A stretch of DNA of 64,000 bases from Streptomyces zagrosensis (lineage in GTDB: Bacteria; Actinomycetota; Actinomycetes; Streptomycetales; Streptomycetaceae), in assembly GCF_014203645.1 (NCBI RefSeq), contig NZ_JACHJL010000018.1:62001-126000 (forward strand). Reading direction: 5' to 3'. Below are positions 25,658 through 33,387 of the stretch, one piece after another. The translations under genes and the position numbers were made by a program. Under the pieces are notes generated by a model. That model worked only from the letters and a program-made list of their open reading frames with translations, was not told where the DNA came from and did not search any database. Within the stretch, counting starts at the first letter, position 1. Every line of letters starts with the position of its first letter.

Positions 25658-26261
25658 AGGTAATCTCCTCAAGAAGGCAGGGCCCAGCGGTGGGTAATTC
25701 GTGACTGCCGACCACCTCGCCTACCGTCCAAAAGTGCTCATCCGCAGCCCTCTACTGCCTTTCGGGGCCGCCATGGGCCGCCCATGGGGGCCAGCTTCGA
25801 AGAACTCTACGGTGGTGCCTGCTAAGTGCTCACCGTGCATTGGTTCGGCGCTGGGCCCGCGGTCCCCGATCCCGCTGCCGGGTCGGATGTGCTGCGCGCG
25901 CCCGGTTCGCCCTGGCCCGTTCCGCTCGGGTCACGCAGATGCTGCCCCGAGGCCCGGTATGCCGGCCCCGTGTGGGCTTACCGGCGCACATGCGCCGAGC
26001 TGCGGGACCGCCGGGCAACTCCGCGCCACGGTCACCGCGTTCGTGACCTCGGGGGGTCCGCCAGGCATCGGCACGGCAGGCTCGGCCTTGGCAACTGGCG
26101 CGCTGAAACGTCGAGCGTGAGTGGGACGCGACACCCGCCGGGACGGTGGCGTGCAGGTGGGGCAGGCGGGACGATATTGCAGGGAATCGTGCCGAACAGC
26201 CCTGATGCGGTCAGGGCGTTGGGGCGATCGTTCGTTGACATGGGAAACAGGGGGTCTCTTC
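25658..26261. other. Non-coding stretch before the HAF-repeat gene
   Basis: About 600 bp in which open frames exist on both strands but none has a recognisable protein sequence. It should contain the promoters of the divergent DUF3307 and HAF genes. Confidence 0.4.
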
Positions 26262-27401
26262 GTGTTACGCATGATGGTGTCCAGCGTGGTGTTGTCGGCC
26301 TTGGTTGCGGCATCCTCGGTTTCCGTTGCCCAAGCGGCGCCGGAGTCATCGGTGACCGCGCGGAACGCGGGCAAGGTGATGCGGGAACTGCCACTGCCCG
26401 CGGGCGACTTGGTGTCCACCGCCGCATTCATGAACGATGCCGGTCAGATCGTCGGTACCACCGATGACGGCCGAGGGCACTACCACCCGGTCAGATGGGA
26501 GGCAGACCGCTCCATCACCCACCTAGCAACCTTGAACGGGCCCACCCACCCCGGGACCAAGGCACTGGCCGCGGACGGCACCGTCGCCGGTTCCGCTGCC
26601 ACCCCGGACGGGCATGAGCACGCGGTGACGTGGGGCGGGGCGGGCGCTCTCATGCGCCTGGAGGAGCCGACCGGTTTCGCCGACAGTGTCGCCAACGACA
26701 TCAACGACCACCATGTGGCCGTTGGCTCGGTGTCCGTCAACAGCACCACCCGCCCGGTCCGGTGGGGAGCAGACGGCAAGGCCACCATGCTGGACATGCT
26801 CCTGCACATGACCCACAGCCAGGCCACGCACGTCAATGACCGAGGGGAGATCTTCGGCTGGGCCTCGCAGTACAACGCCAAGCACGCGGTGCGCTGGGAC
26901 CTTAGCGGGCAGGTGACCGACCTGGGGAACCTGGGCGGGACGTGGGGCGAGGTCCGAGGTGTGAACGATCGCGGTACCGTCGTCGGCTCCGCCGGCGCCC
27001 TCAACGGGGACACCCTGGCGGCCCGCGCCTGGCCAGCGCAAACGTTTCACGCTCTCGCCGGAGCACGGCAAAGCAGCGGGGCGATCGCGGTCAACAACTC
27101 CGATGTCGCCATCGGGGGAATCGGCTACGACGCGGTGCAGTGGCAGGGCAACGAGCTGATACCGCTGCGACCCATGCCCGATGTTCGGGACACCAAAGTG
27201 CACTCGCTCAACGAAGCGGGCACCTCGACAGGGGCGTCCGGCAAGTACGCCGTCACCTGGGACGCGACCGGGCAGCCCACTGAACTACCGGTTGAGCCGA
27301 GTACCCGGTCCGCCTACGGCTGGGTCATCAACGGCCCAGGGCACGTCCTGGGGTACGCCCAGCGGTGGGGCGAGGGCCGCCGCGCCGTGGTGTGGTCCTG
27401 A
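26262..27401 (+). CDS. Secreted HAF-repeat protein
   Basis: 379 residues: a Sec signal peptide (VVLSALVAASSVSVAQAAPE, cleavage after AQA) and then about seven degenerate repeats of the HAF type, each with an N-D-x-G turn, a VG[ST] step and an AVxW strand (MNDAGQIVGTT, HVNDRGEIFGWA, VNDRGTVVGSA, and VTDLGNLGGTWGEV, the classical core). Such proteins form beta-propeller-like folds outside the cell; function is unknown. GTG at 26262 after GGGGG gives TTA as the second codon, so expression could depend on bldA; ATG 26271 would avoid it. A perfect palindrome follows the gene. Confidence 0.8.
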   Translation: MLRMMVSSVVLSALVAASSVSVAQAAPESSVTARNAGKVMRELPLPAGDLVSTAAFMNDAGQIVGTTDDGRGHYHPVRWEADRSITHLATLNGPTHPGTKALAADGTVAGSAATPDGHEHAVTWGGAGALMRLEEPTGFADSVANDINDHHVAVGSVSVNSTTRPVRWGADGKATMLDMLLHMTHSQATHVNDRGEIFGWASQYNAKHAVRWDLSGQVTDLGNLGGTWGEVRGVNDRGTVVGSAGALNGDTLAARAWPAQTFHALAGARQSSGAIAVNNSDVAIGGIGYDAVQWQGNELIPLRPMPDVRDTKVHSLNEAGTSTGASGKYAVTWDATGQPTELPVEPSTRSAYGWVINGPGHVLGYAQRWGEGRRAVVWS

Positions 27402-27423
27402 CCCTGCCGATCCGGTGACGAAC

Positions 27424-27461
27424 TGAGGGGGTACGGCCGCCGCGGCGGCCGTACCCCCTCA
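27424..27461. terminator. Perfect 38-bp palindrome, bidirectional terminator
   Basis: GAGGGGGTACGGCCGCCG (27425-27442) is followed at once by its exact reverse complement (27443-27460), and T27424/A27461 extend it. It lies between the end of the HAF gene and the end of pieE, which converge, so it can stop transcription from both sides and marks the left end of the polyketide cluster. Confidence 0.85.
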
Positions 27462-27505
27462 ACTCTCCTTCGCCGCCGCGAGAGGCGGCGGGTGATCAGC
27501 GCTGC

Positions 27506-29305
27506 TCAGTTCGACGGCGTGCTCAGCAAGCTGCTCAGCACCTTCGGCAGGTCTTCGACCGCGCCGCTGGTGTGGGCGCGCCAGGCCACGTGCCCGTCCG
27601 GGCGGACCAGTACGCATCCATCCGCCGCCACCTCACGCAACCGCTCCCAGGTGCCGTAGGGATCGCGTAGCCCCTCGGCAGCGCCGATGGTGCGCACGGT
27701 GACGGTGACCCCGGTGAGCCGGGACGCCTCGCGGGCCGCATCGTGCCACGCTTCCCCGCCCCGGCCGGTGAGCAGGACGAACCGCCCCTGGCCGACGACA
27801 TCGAGGGTGGACAGCCGGCGCCGGCCGTCCTCCAACCAGGCGTGCGGCAGGCGCGCGCCGGGCCAGGTGGTCGCCTGGTAGAACAGCTCGGGGTCGGTGT
27901 CCTGGACCGGCTCGGGGGTCCCGTCGTCCACCCGGGCCCCGGCTCGGTAGCGGTAGCCGATCTCCACGCCGTGCGCGTTGACCTGGTAGTTGATCCGGTC
28001 CGTCGCTGCGGCTAGGGCGGCCCTGCGATCGGCCGCCTCCGCGGTGTCGTCGGCCAGGCCCCGCAGCAGTGCCGACTGCTCCGCAGCGCTCTGCTCGGCC
28101 GTGAAGCCCAGTGCCGCCGGAATGCCGAGGAAGTCCAGCATGCTGCGGACCGCCCGGTCCACGATCTGTCCGCCAATGGGCAGCCGCTCGCTTTGGTAGG
28201 TGTCAAGGAGCTCGGGCCCGGCGTCTCCCTCCAGCACGAGCTTGAGCTTCCAGCACAGGTTGAACGAGTCGGCGACGGCCGAGTTGAGGCCAAGACCGTT
28301 AGTGGGTGGCATCTGATGCACCGCGTCACCGACGCAGAACACCCGCCCCGACGCGTACCGGGGGGCGACGACCGCGTTGACCTCCCACGGCGAGATGGTC
28401 TTGATCTTGATGCTTACCGAGGTGTCACCGATGCTCTCGCGGATGTGCGCGACCATGCTCTCGTGGTCGTTCGGGTCGAACTCTTCGTCGGGGCCGAAGA
28501 AGCGGAGGTAAACCCACTCCTGCCAGGGCCTGATGCTGACGAAGACCCGGCCGTCGTGCGGCGGATTGCCCGGGACGGCGCCCATGTAGAGGATCGCGGG
28601 CCGGTCCTCGCTGTAACGGGACAAGTCCGCCTCGAACCAGACCGACGCCACCTTCGCGAGACCGGTCTGCCCCTCGACGGTGAGCCCCGCCTGTTCCAGC
28701 ACCCGGCTCTTGGCGCCATCGGCACCGATCAGGTAGTCGCAGCGCACCACGTACTCCTGGCCCGACTGCCGGTCGGCGATGACCGCGGTGACCCCGTCCG
28801 CGTCCTGCGTCATGCGCAGGAACTCCTGGCCAAAGCGCAGCTCGCCGACCCCGGCCCGCTCGGCCTCTCGGGTCAGTATCGGTTCCAGCAGATGCTGCGC
28901 CAGGTTGCACATCTGGCTCGGGCTCGCGGCCCGGTAGTCACCGATCCGCTCCGGGCCGTTGCCGTACGCGTCGATGCGGCTGACCTCGGGGCCCGCGAAC
29001 GTGGACATGAAGACGTGGTTGGAGAACAGGTGGCTCGGCGTCGCCTCGGCCAACACCTTGTCCTCGACGCCCAGGTCGCGCAGGATTTCGCCGGTGCGCT
29101 GGTTGAGCAGATGGGCGCGTGGCGTGTGCGCGCCGCCCTGGTACTTGCCGACCATCAGATGACGTATCCCGTAGCGGGACAGCGCCAGTGAGGCCGTCAG
29201 CCCGGCCGGCCCGTTGCCCACGATCAGAACCGGTACGTGGACGGTGGGGGCCTCTCGTATGGACTGCGCGGCTTCCGGCGCGGTGGTCTCGGTGGGGGCG
29301 CTCAT
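27506..29305 (-). CDS. pieE: PieE: FAD-dependent aromatic-ring monooxygenase
   Basis: 599 residues of the PheA/TfdB-type flavoprotein hydroxylase family. FAD-binding motifs: VGNGPAGL (29-36), YLIGADGAKSRV (DG motif, about 191-202) and FCVGDAVHQMPPTNGLGLN (GD motif, about 323-341); the C-terminal thioredoxin-like domain of the family follows from about 430. In piericidin biosynthesis the enzyme of this type hydroxylates the pyridone ring, giving the oxygen that later carries a methoxy group. The ATG start (29305) overlaps the TGA of pieB2 (ATGA), so the hydroxylase and methyltransferase are coupled. It is the last gene of the cluster. Confidence 0.9.
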   Translation of the reverse strand: MSAPTETTAPEAAQSIREAPTVHVPVLIVGNGPAGLTASLALSRYGIRHLMVGKYQGGAHTPRAHLLNQRTGEILRDLGVEDKVLAEATPSHLFSNHVFMSTFAGPEVSRIDAYGNGPERIGDYRAASPSQMCNLAQHLLEPILTREAERAGVGELRFGQEFLRMTQDADGVTAVIADRQSGQEYVVRCDYLIGADGAKSRVLEQAGLTVEGQTGLAKVASVWFEADLSRYSEDRPAILYMGAVPGNPPHDGRVFVSIRPWQEWVYLRFFGPDEEFDPNDHESMVAHIRESIGDTSVSIKIKTISPWEVNAVVAPRYASGRVFCVGDAVHQMPPTNGLGLNSAVADSFNLCWKLKLVLEGDAGPELLDTYQSERLPIGGQIVDRAVRSMLDFLGIPAALGFTAEQSAAEQSALLRGLADDTAEAADRRAALAAATDRINYQVNAHGVEIGYRYRAGARVDDGTPEPVQDTDPELFYQATTWPGARLPHAWLEDGRRRLSTLDVVGQGRFVLLTGRGGEAWHDAAREASRLTGVTVTVRTIGAAEGLRDPYGTWERLREVAADGCVLVRPDGHVAWRAHTSGAVEDLPKVLSSLLSTPSN

Positions 29306-30075
29306 CGGGCCACCTTCTTGGCGTAGCCCCCGTAGATGACCGAGGTGTCCTTGCCGGCCTCAAGCTGGAACCTGCGGCCGAGCTCGCCGTAGGTGATCTC
29401 CCCGCGGGCGCGGCTGCGCATCGCCCGCAGCAGCTCCAGCGGGGGCCTGGGGGAGGCGAACCCGACCAGGTCCTTGTTGTCCAGGCCGTGTGCGCGGAAC
29501 AGCGCGTGCAGCTCGGCCGGCTTGATGAAGCTCTTGTAGTCGTGCAGGTCCTTCGGGGCGAAGCGGACCGGCTTCCAGTCCTGCGCCATCTTGATCATGC
29601 CAAGCCGGGAGCGGAAGGTGCGGTTGATCGTGTCGTACAGGTAGTAGCCGCCGGGCTTGAGCACCCGGACCGCCTCGCTGATGGCGCGGTTGGTGTCGGT
29701 GACGTGCTCCAGGGTGTCGCAGCAGTACACCAGGTCGAAGGAGGCGTCGGGGAACTTCAATTCCTCGGCGAAGCCCTGCTGGTACTGGATGTCAAGGCCC
29801 TGCTCACGGGCGTGTTCGGCAGCCGACTCCAGCGAGGGGCCGGACGGGTCCACGCCGGTGATGTGGGCACCCGTTTGCGCGAACCGCTCGGCGAGCAGAC
29901 CGCCGCCGCACCCGATGTCGAGCACGCGCAGGCCCGTGAGGTCCAGCCGCAGCCGGTTGGTCAGCACGTCGTGGAAGTAGTCGAACCGCGGCGGGGTGAA
30001 CGCCTCCAGCGTGGCGAAGGGCTGGTTGTCGTCCCACCAGGAGAGGTTGTCGTAGACGTCGTTATCGACTGGCAT
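29302..30075 (-). CDS. pieB2: PieB2: UbiG-like O-methyltransferase
   Basis: 257 residues, class I SAM-dependent methyltransferase related to the ubiquinone enzyme UbiG. Motif I VLDIGCGGGL (51-60), GVDPS acidic motif II, SFDLVYCCDTLEHV (post-I/motif II region) and LKPGGYYLYDT (motif III). Ubiquinone and piericidin share a dimethoxy ring pattern, so a UbiG relative is a sensible catalyst for methylating the hydroxyl installed by PieE. It starts 12 bp after pieD and overlaps pieE by 4 bp. Confidence 0.88.
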   Translation of the reverse strand: MPVDNDVYDNLSWWDDNQPFATLEAFTPPRFDYFHDVLTNRLRLDLTGLRVLDIGCGGGLLAERFAQTGAHITGVDPSGPSLESAAEHAREQGLDIQYQQGFAEELKFPDASFDLVYCCDTLEHVTDTNRAISEAVRVLKPGGYYLYDTINRTFRSRLGMIKMAQDWKPVRFAPKDLHDYKSFIKPAELHALFRAHGLDNKDLVGFASPRPPLELLRAMRSRARGEITYGELGRRFQLEAGKDTSVIYGGYAKKVAR

Positions 30076-30087
30076 GTCGGTGGCTCC

Positions 30088-31929
30088 TCAGGAGAGCTTG
30101 ATGGTCGGACGGCGGACATCGAGCCACACGGCCAGGTCGAGCACGCGCTCGAACGCCTCCCGCTCGTCCGGCTCGACGGCCTCGGGCAGGCCCCGAGCGG
30201 CCTTGGTCATGGCATCTCGGTCGAAGAACTCCACCGCGCGATGGTCGCCGGTCAGCAACTCGTCAACTTGCCGCTGGAGTTCGGATACGTAACGGAGCTC
30301 CTGGGTGTGCGGGTAGAGCGCCTTCACCCGCTCCACCACCGAGCGCGGCAGGATGTCCTGGACGGCCGCGCGCAGCAGGCTCTTCTCGCGACCGTCGAAC
30401 GTCTTCATCGACCACGGCGTGTTGTACACGTACTCGACCAGGCGGTGATCGCAGATCGGCACCCGCACTTCGAGGCCGACCGCCATGCTCATCCGGTCCT
30501 TGCGGTCAAGGAGCATCCCCAGCAGGCTCGTCAGGTGGACGTAGCAAAACTCCCGCATCCGCCGCTCGTGCGCGTCCTCGCCGTCAAGCACCGGGATCTC
30601 GGCCACTGACTCGGCGTACCGCTGCTGCCAGTAGCCGGGGACGTCGAGCGTGCCGACCAGCAGGTCGGGGCTGATCAGCTTGGTGGGGTGGGACTTGGGG
30701 CTGAGGCCGGACGCCGTCACCCAGGGAAACATCTCGGCCTGCTGCACCACCGGGTGATGGAACCAGGGGTAGCCGCCGAAGATCTCGTCGGCCGACTCGC
30801 CCGATAGCGCGACCGTCGAGTGCTCGCGTACCGCCTTGAAGAGCAGGTACAGCGAGTTGTCCGCCTCGCCGAATCCGAACGGCAGATCACGGGCGGAGAC
30901 CGTGGCGTGCCGCACCTCGGGGTTGGCCAGTTCCTGGTGGTCGAGCCGGATGTTGTGGTGCAGGGTGCCGACGTGCTCGACCACCTCGCGGGCGAAGGGA
31001 GCGTCCTGTGAGCCGCGCAGCTCGTCCGGGCGGAACGCCTCGGGCTGCTCGAAATCAACGGTGAAGGTACGAGTCTGCTCGCCCTGCTCCGCCAGGCGCC
31101 GCCCCGCCAAGGCGGTCAGGGCGCTGGAGTCGAGCCCGCCGGAGAGCAGCACGCACTGCGGCACATCGGCTACCAGCTGATGCTCGACGCTGTCCTCAAG
31201 GAGCTCACGGACCCGGCGTACGGTGGTCGCCGTGTCGTCGCGGTGCTCGGTGACCTCAAGACGCCAGTAGATCTTCTCCCGCAGGCCCGTGCGGTCAAGG
31301 ACCACCATGCCGCCGGGCTGCACCTCGTTCATGCCCTCCCACACGGAGCGGCCGGGCTTTTTGACGAACGCGAACAGCTCGCGCATGCCGTCGGTGGTCA
31401 CCACAGGCTCGACCGCCGGGTGGGCGAGGATGGCCTTCGACTCCGACCCGAAGAGCACCCCGTCCTCGGTCTCGTAGTAGTACAGCGGCTTGATGCCGAG
31501 CCGATCGCGCAGCAGGATCAGCTTCTCCGCCCGACCGTCCCAAATGCCCAGCGCGTACATGCCGTTGAGCCGGTCCGCGACGTCCTCGCCCCACTCCAGG
31601 TAGCCGCGTAGGACCACCTCGGTGTCGCTTGCGGTGCGGAAGGTGTGTCCACGGCGCCGCAGTTCGTCCCGCAGCTCCACGAAGTTGTACGCCTCGCCGC
31701 TGTACGTCAGGACCACGGGGCCATCCGGCGTCGTGGCCACCATGGGCTGGACGCCGCCCTCCAGGTCGATGACGGACAGCCGGCGGTGCCCGAGTGCCGC
31801 GGACGGCGACAACCAGGTGCCCTCGGCGTCCGGGCCCCGGCAGAGCATGGTGGCCGTCATCGCATCCAGCGCGGGCTGTTCAGTTGTCAGGTCCCGCCTG
31901 AAGGCGATCCAACCGGTGATCCCACACAT
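30088..31929 (-). CDS. pieD: PieD: AsnB-type glutamine-dependent amidotransferase
   Basis: 613 residues, whole asparagine synthetase B layout: N-terminal glutaminase domain with nucleophile Cys2 exposed after Met removal (MCGITGW), RRLSVID, SGEAYN (77-82, usually NGEIYN) and SDTEV; C-terminal synthetase domain with ATP pyrophosphatase loop SGGLDSS (263-269) and LSGESADEIFGGY. In a polyketide cluster it should activate the carboxylate of the released beta,delta-diketo acid as an acyl-AMP and transfer ammonia from glutamine, giving the amide whose nitrogen closes the pyridone ring. Related enzymes make the amide of oxytetracycline and of glutarimide polyketides. Good AGAGGAC site before the ATG. 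Confidence 0.92.
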   Translation of the reverse strand: MCGITGWIAFRRDLTTEQPALDAMTATMLCRGPDAEGTWLSPSAALGHRRLSVIDLEGGVQPMVATTPDGPVVLTYSGEAYNFVELRDELRRRGHTFRTASDTEVVLRGYLEWGEDVADRLNGMYALGIWDGRAEKLILLRDRLGIKPLYYYETEDGVLFGSESKAILAHPAVEPVVTTDGMRELFAFVKKPGRSVWEGMNEVQPGGMVVLDRTGLREKIYWRLEVTEHRDDTATTVRRVRELLEDSVEHQLVADVPQCVLLSGGLDSSALTALAGRRLAEQGEQTRTFTVDFEQPEAFRPDELRGSQDAPFAREVVEHVGTLHHNIRLDHQELANPEVRHATVSARDLPFGFGEADNSLYLLFKAVREHSTVALSGESADEIFGGYPWFHHPVVQQAEMFPWVTASGLSPKSHPTKLISPDLLVGTLDVPGYWQQRYAESVAEIPVLDGEDAHERRMREFCYVHLTSLLGMLLDRKDRMSMAVGLEVRVPICDHRLVEYVYNTPWSMKTFDGREKSLLRAAVQDILPRSVVERVKALYPHTQELRYVSELQRQVDELLTGDHRAVEFFDRDAMTKAARGLPEAVEPDEREAFERVLDLAVWLDVRRPTIKLS

Positions 31930-31986
31930 ACGTCCTCTTTCGTTCGATGGTCGGCAGTGAGCAGGGAGGGCGGCGGGCCAAAGCCG

Positions 31987-32496
31987 TCAGTGCGGAGCGG
32001 CTTTCTGCGCGGCCATGTAGGTGGGCAGGCCGTCGATGTGCGACCGCCCCACCGGGGCGAAGGAGAACCGGTTGAGCGCCTGCCCGAAGAAGGACCACGG
32101 CCGGTTGAGCTCTGCCGCCCAACGCCAGCTGAACCGGGCACCGTGCGCGGTCGGTTCCACGACGTAGTCCTCCACCAAGTAGCGGAAGATCGGACGGGTT
32201 CCCTCGACGCCGCTGAACGTCTTGCGATGCCCCTCCTCCCAGCGGAAGAACCGCTCGCGCAGGATGAAGTCACCGCCCATCTCGATCTCCCGTGTGGTGC
32301 CAACCCCAAAGGGCCGCGGCGAGGTCCAGGTGAGCCGCTTCATGCCCTTGGTCCAGCTCGACACACCGTCCCCGGTGAGGGCCGCCCAGGTCTCCTGTGC
32401 CGAGTACGGCACCTCCACCGAGCGGGCGTGGTAGAGGGGCGCCGAGGCGAACAGCGAGTCGTCGGCCTCCTCGATCGGATACCAGCGTGCAGCCAT
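31987..32496 (-). CDS. pieC: PieC: SRPBCC/START-fold protein
   Basis: 169 residues of the SRPBCC superfamily (polyketide cyclase/START-like fold): VEVPYSAQETWAALTGDG is the typical first strand-helix, and TREIEMGGDFILRERFFRWE and HGARFSWRWAAEL follow as beta strands lining the cavity. Position between pieB1 and pieD points to a role in closing or dehydrating the pyridone ring, or in holding a reactive polyketone, but the protein has no motif that proves catalysis. ATG at 32496 has AAGGACC upstream; the longer upstream frame is not protein-like. Confidence 0.8.
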   Translation of the reverse strand: MAARWYPIEEADDSLFASAPLYHARSVEVPYSAQETWAALTGDGVSSWTKGMKRLTWTSPRPFGVGTTREIEMGGDFILRERFFRWEEGHRKTFSGVEGTRPIFRYLVEDYVVEPTAHGARFSWRWAAELNRPWSFFGQALNRFSFAPVGRSHIDGLPTYMAAQKAAPH

Positions 32497-32603
32497 GGGG
32501 TAGGTCCTTTTCCGCGCGGTCGGCCCGCAGCGTCGTGAGGTGGAAGGGAAGGGAAGAGCAGGGGGACGAGATGGGCGGGGGGAGCGCAGACCGGTTGCCG
32601 AAC

Positions 32604-33293
32604 TCACGCGGCCTTGCGGCCACGGAAGAGCCCTACGCTGCCGCGTACCACCAGGTCGAAGTCATCGAAGTTCTGCTTCAACTGGTCGCGAAGGTCCTCT
32701 AGGTGGTCCTCGTTGTTGTGGAACACGCCCTTGCCGTTCAGGTTGTCCATCAACCAACGCCCGGAGCGGGTCACCGGGACACCCAAGTACAAAATGGTGC
32801 TGCCGAACACCGTGCCACCGGGCTTGACCGCCGCCGCGGCGTGCCGAATGGCCACACCCTTCTCCCGTAGGCTGCCCGGCACGCAGTGCAGCAGGAAGCT
32901 CAGGGCGGCCGAATCATGGCTCTCCGCCGGCACCGGAATCGGCTCCAGCGCATTCGCGACGACCTGGGTGGTCTCGTAGAGCGCCAGCCGCCGCGCGGTG
33001 AACTCCAGGGTGCTGGGATTCAGATCCGCCAGCGTGATCTTTGGGTTGGAGACCGGGAACCGGGTGTGCGCCAGGAGGTAGCCGGTGCCGACGCCGATCT
33101 CCAGGTGTTTGGCTCCGATGCTCGTGTCGTACATCTGCTGGAAGTTCCGCGGTGAGCAGCGCCAAAAGAGCGGGGCGCTGCCACGGAAGACCATCAGGTC
33201 GTAGAAGGCGAGGGCGCGTGGGTGGTACGCGGCCTGGCCGTCCAGGACCGCCTGGTCCACCTCGCCGGACTGGTGGTCGCTCGTGCTGGTCAT
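32604..33293 (-). CDS. pieB1: PieB1: SAM-dependent methyltransferase
   Basis: 229 residues, class I methyltransferase: motif I LEIGVGTGYLL (64-74), ITLADLNPSTLEFTARRL (motif II), and HAAAAVKPGGTVFGST (motif III). It most likely makes one of the two methyl ethers of the piericidin ring, the other being made by PieB2; sequence alone does not say which oxygen. It follows pieA6 by 94 bp and precedes pieC by 107 bp, the two largest gaps among the tailoring genes, so internal promoters are possible. Confidence 0.85.
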   Translation of the reverse strand: MTSTSDHQSGEVDQAVLDGQAAYHPRALAFYDLMVFRGSAPLFWRCSPRNFQQMYDTSIGAKHLEIGVGTGYLLAHTRFPVSNPKITLADLNPSTLEFTARRLALYETTQVVANALEPIPVPAESHDSAALSFLLHCVPGSLREKGVAIRHAAAAVKPGGTVFGSTILYLGVPVTRSGRWLMDNLNGKGVFHNNEDHLEDLRDQLKQNFDDFDLVVRGSVGLFRGRKAA

Positions 33294-33387
33294 TTACTGC
33301 TCACCCTCGATCGGATTCGGCTGGATATATGGCGGAGGTCATGGTCGTACGGGCGGTGGCACGGGTCGCGGCCGAGCCGCGCCGGGG

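Noticed and set aside
25826..26467. Possible + strand gene of about 210 codons
   Set aside because: No domain, no ribosome site and Arg/Gly/His-rich composition; overlaps the well-supported HAF gene in another frame.
30088..31929. Primary-metabolism asparagine synthetase
   Set aside because: Altered SGEAYN motif and position inside a tight polyketide operon between tailoring genes point to the PieD role.
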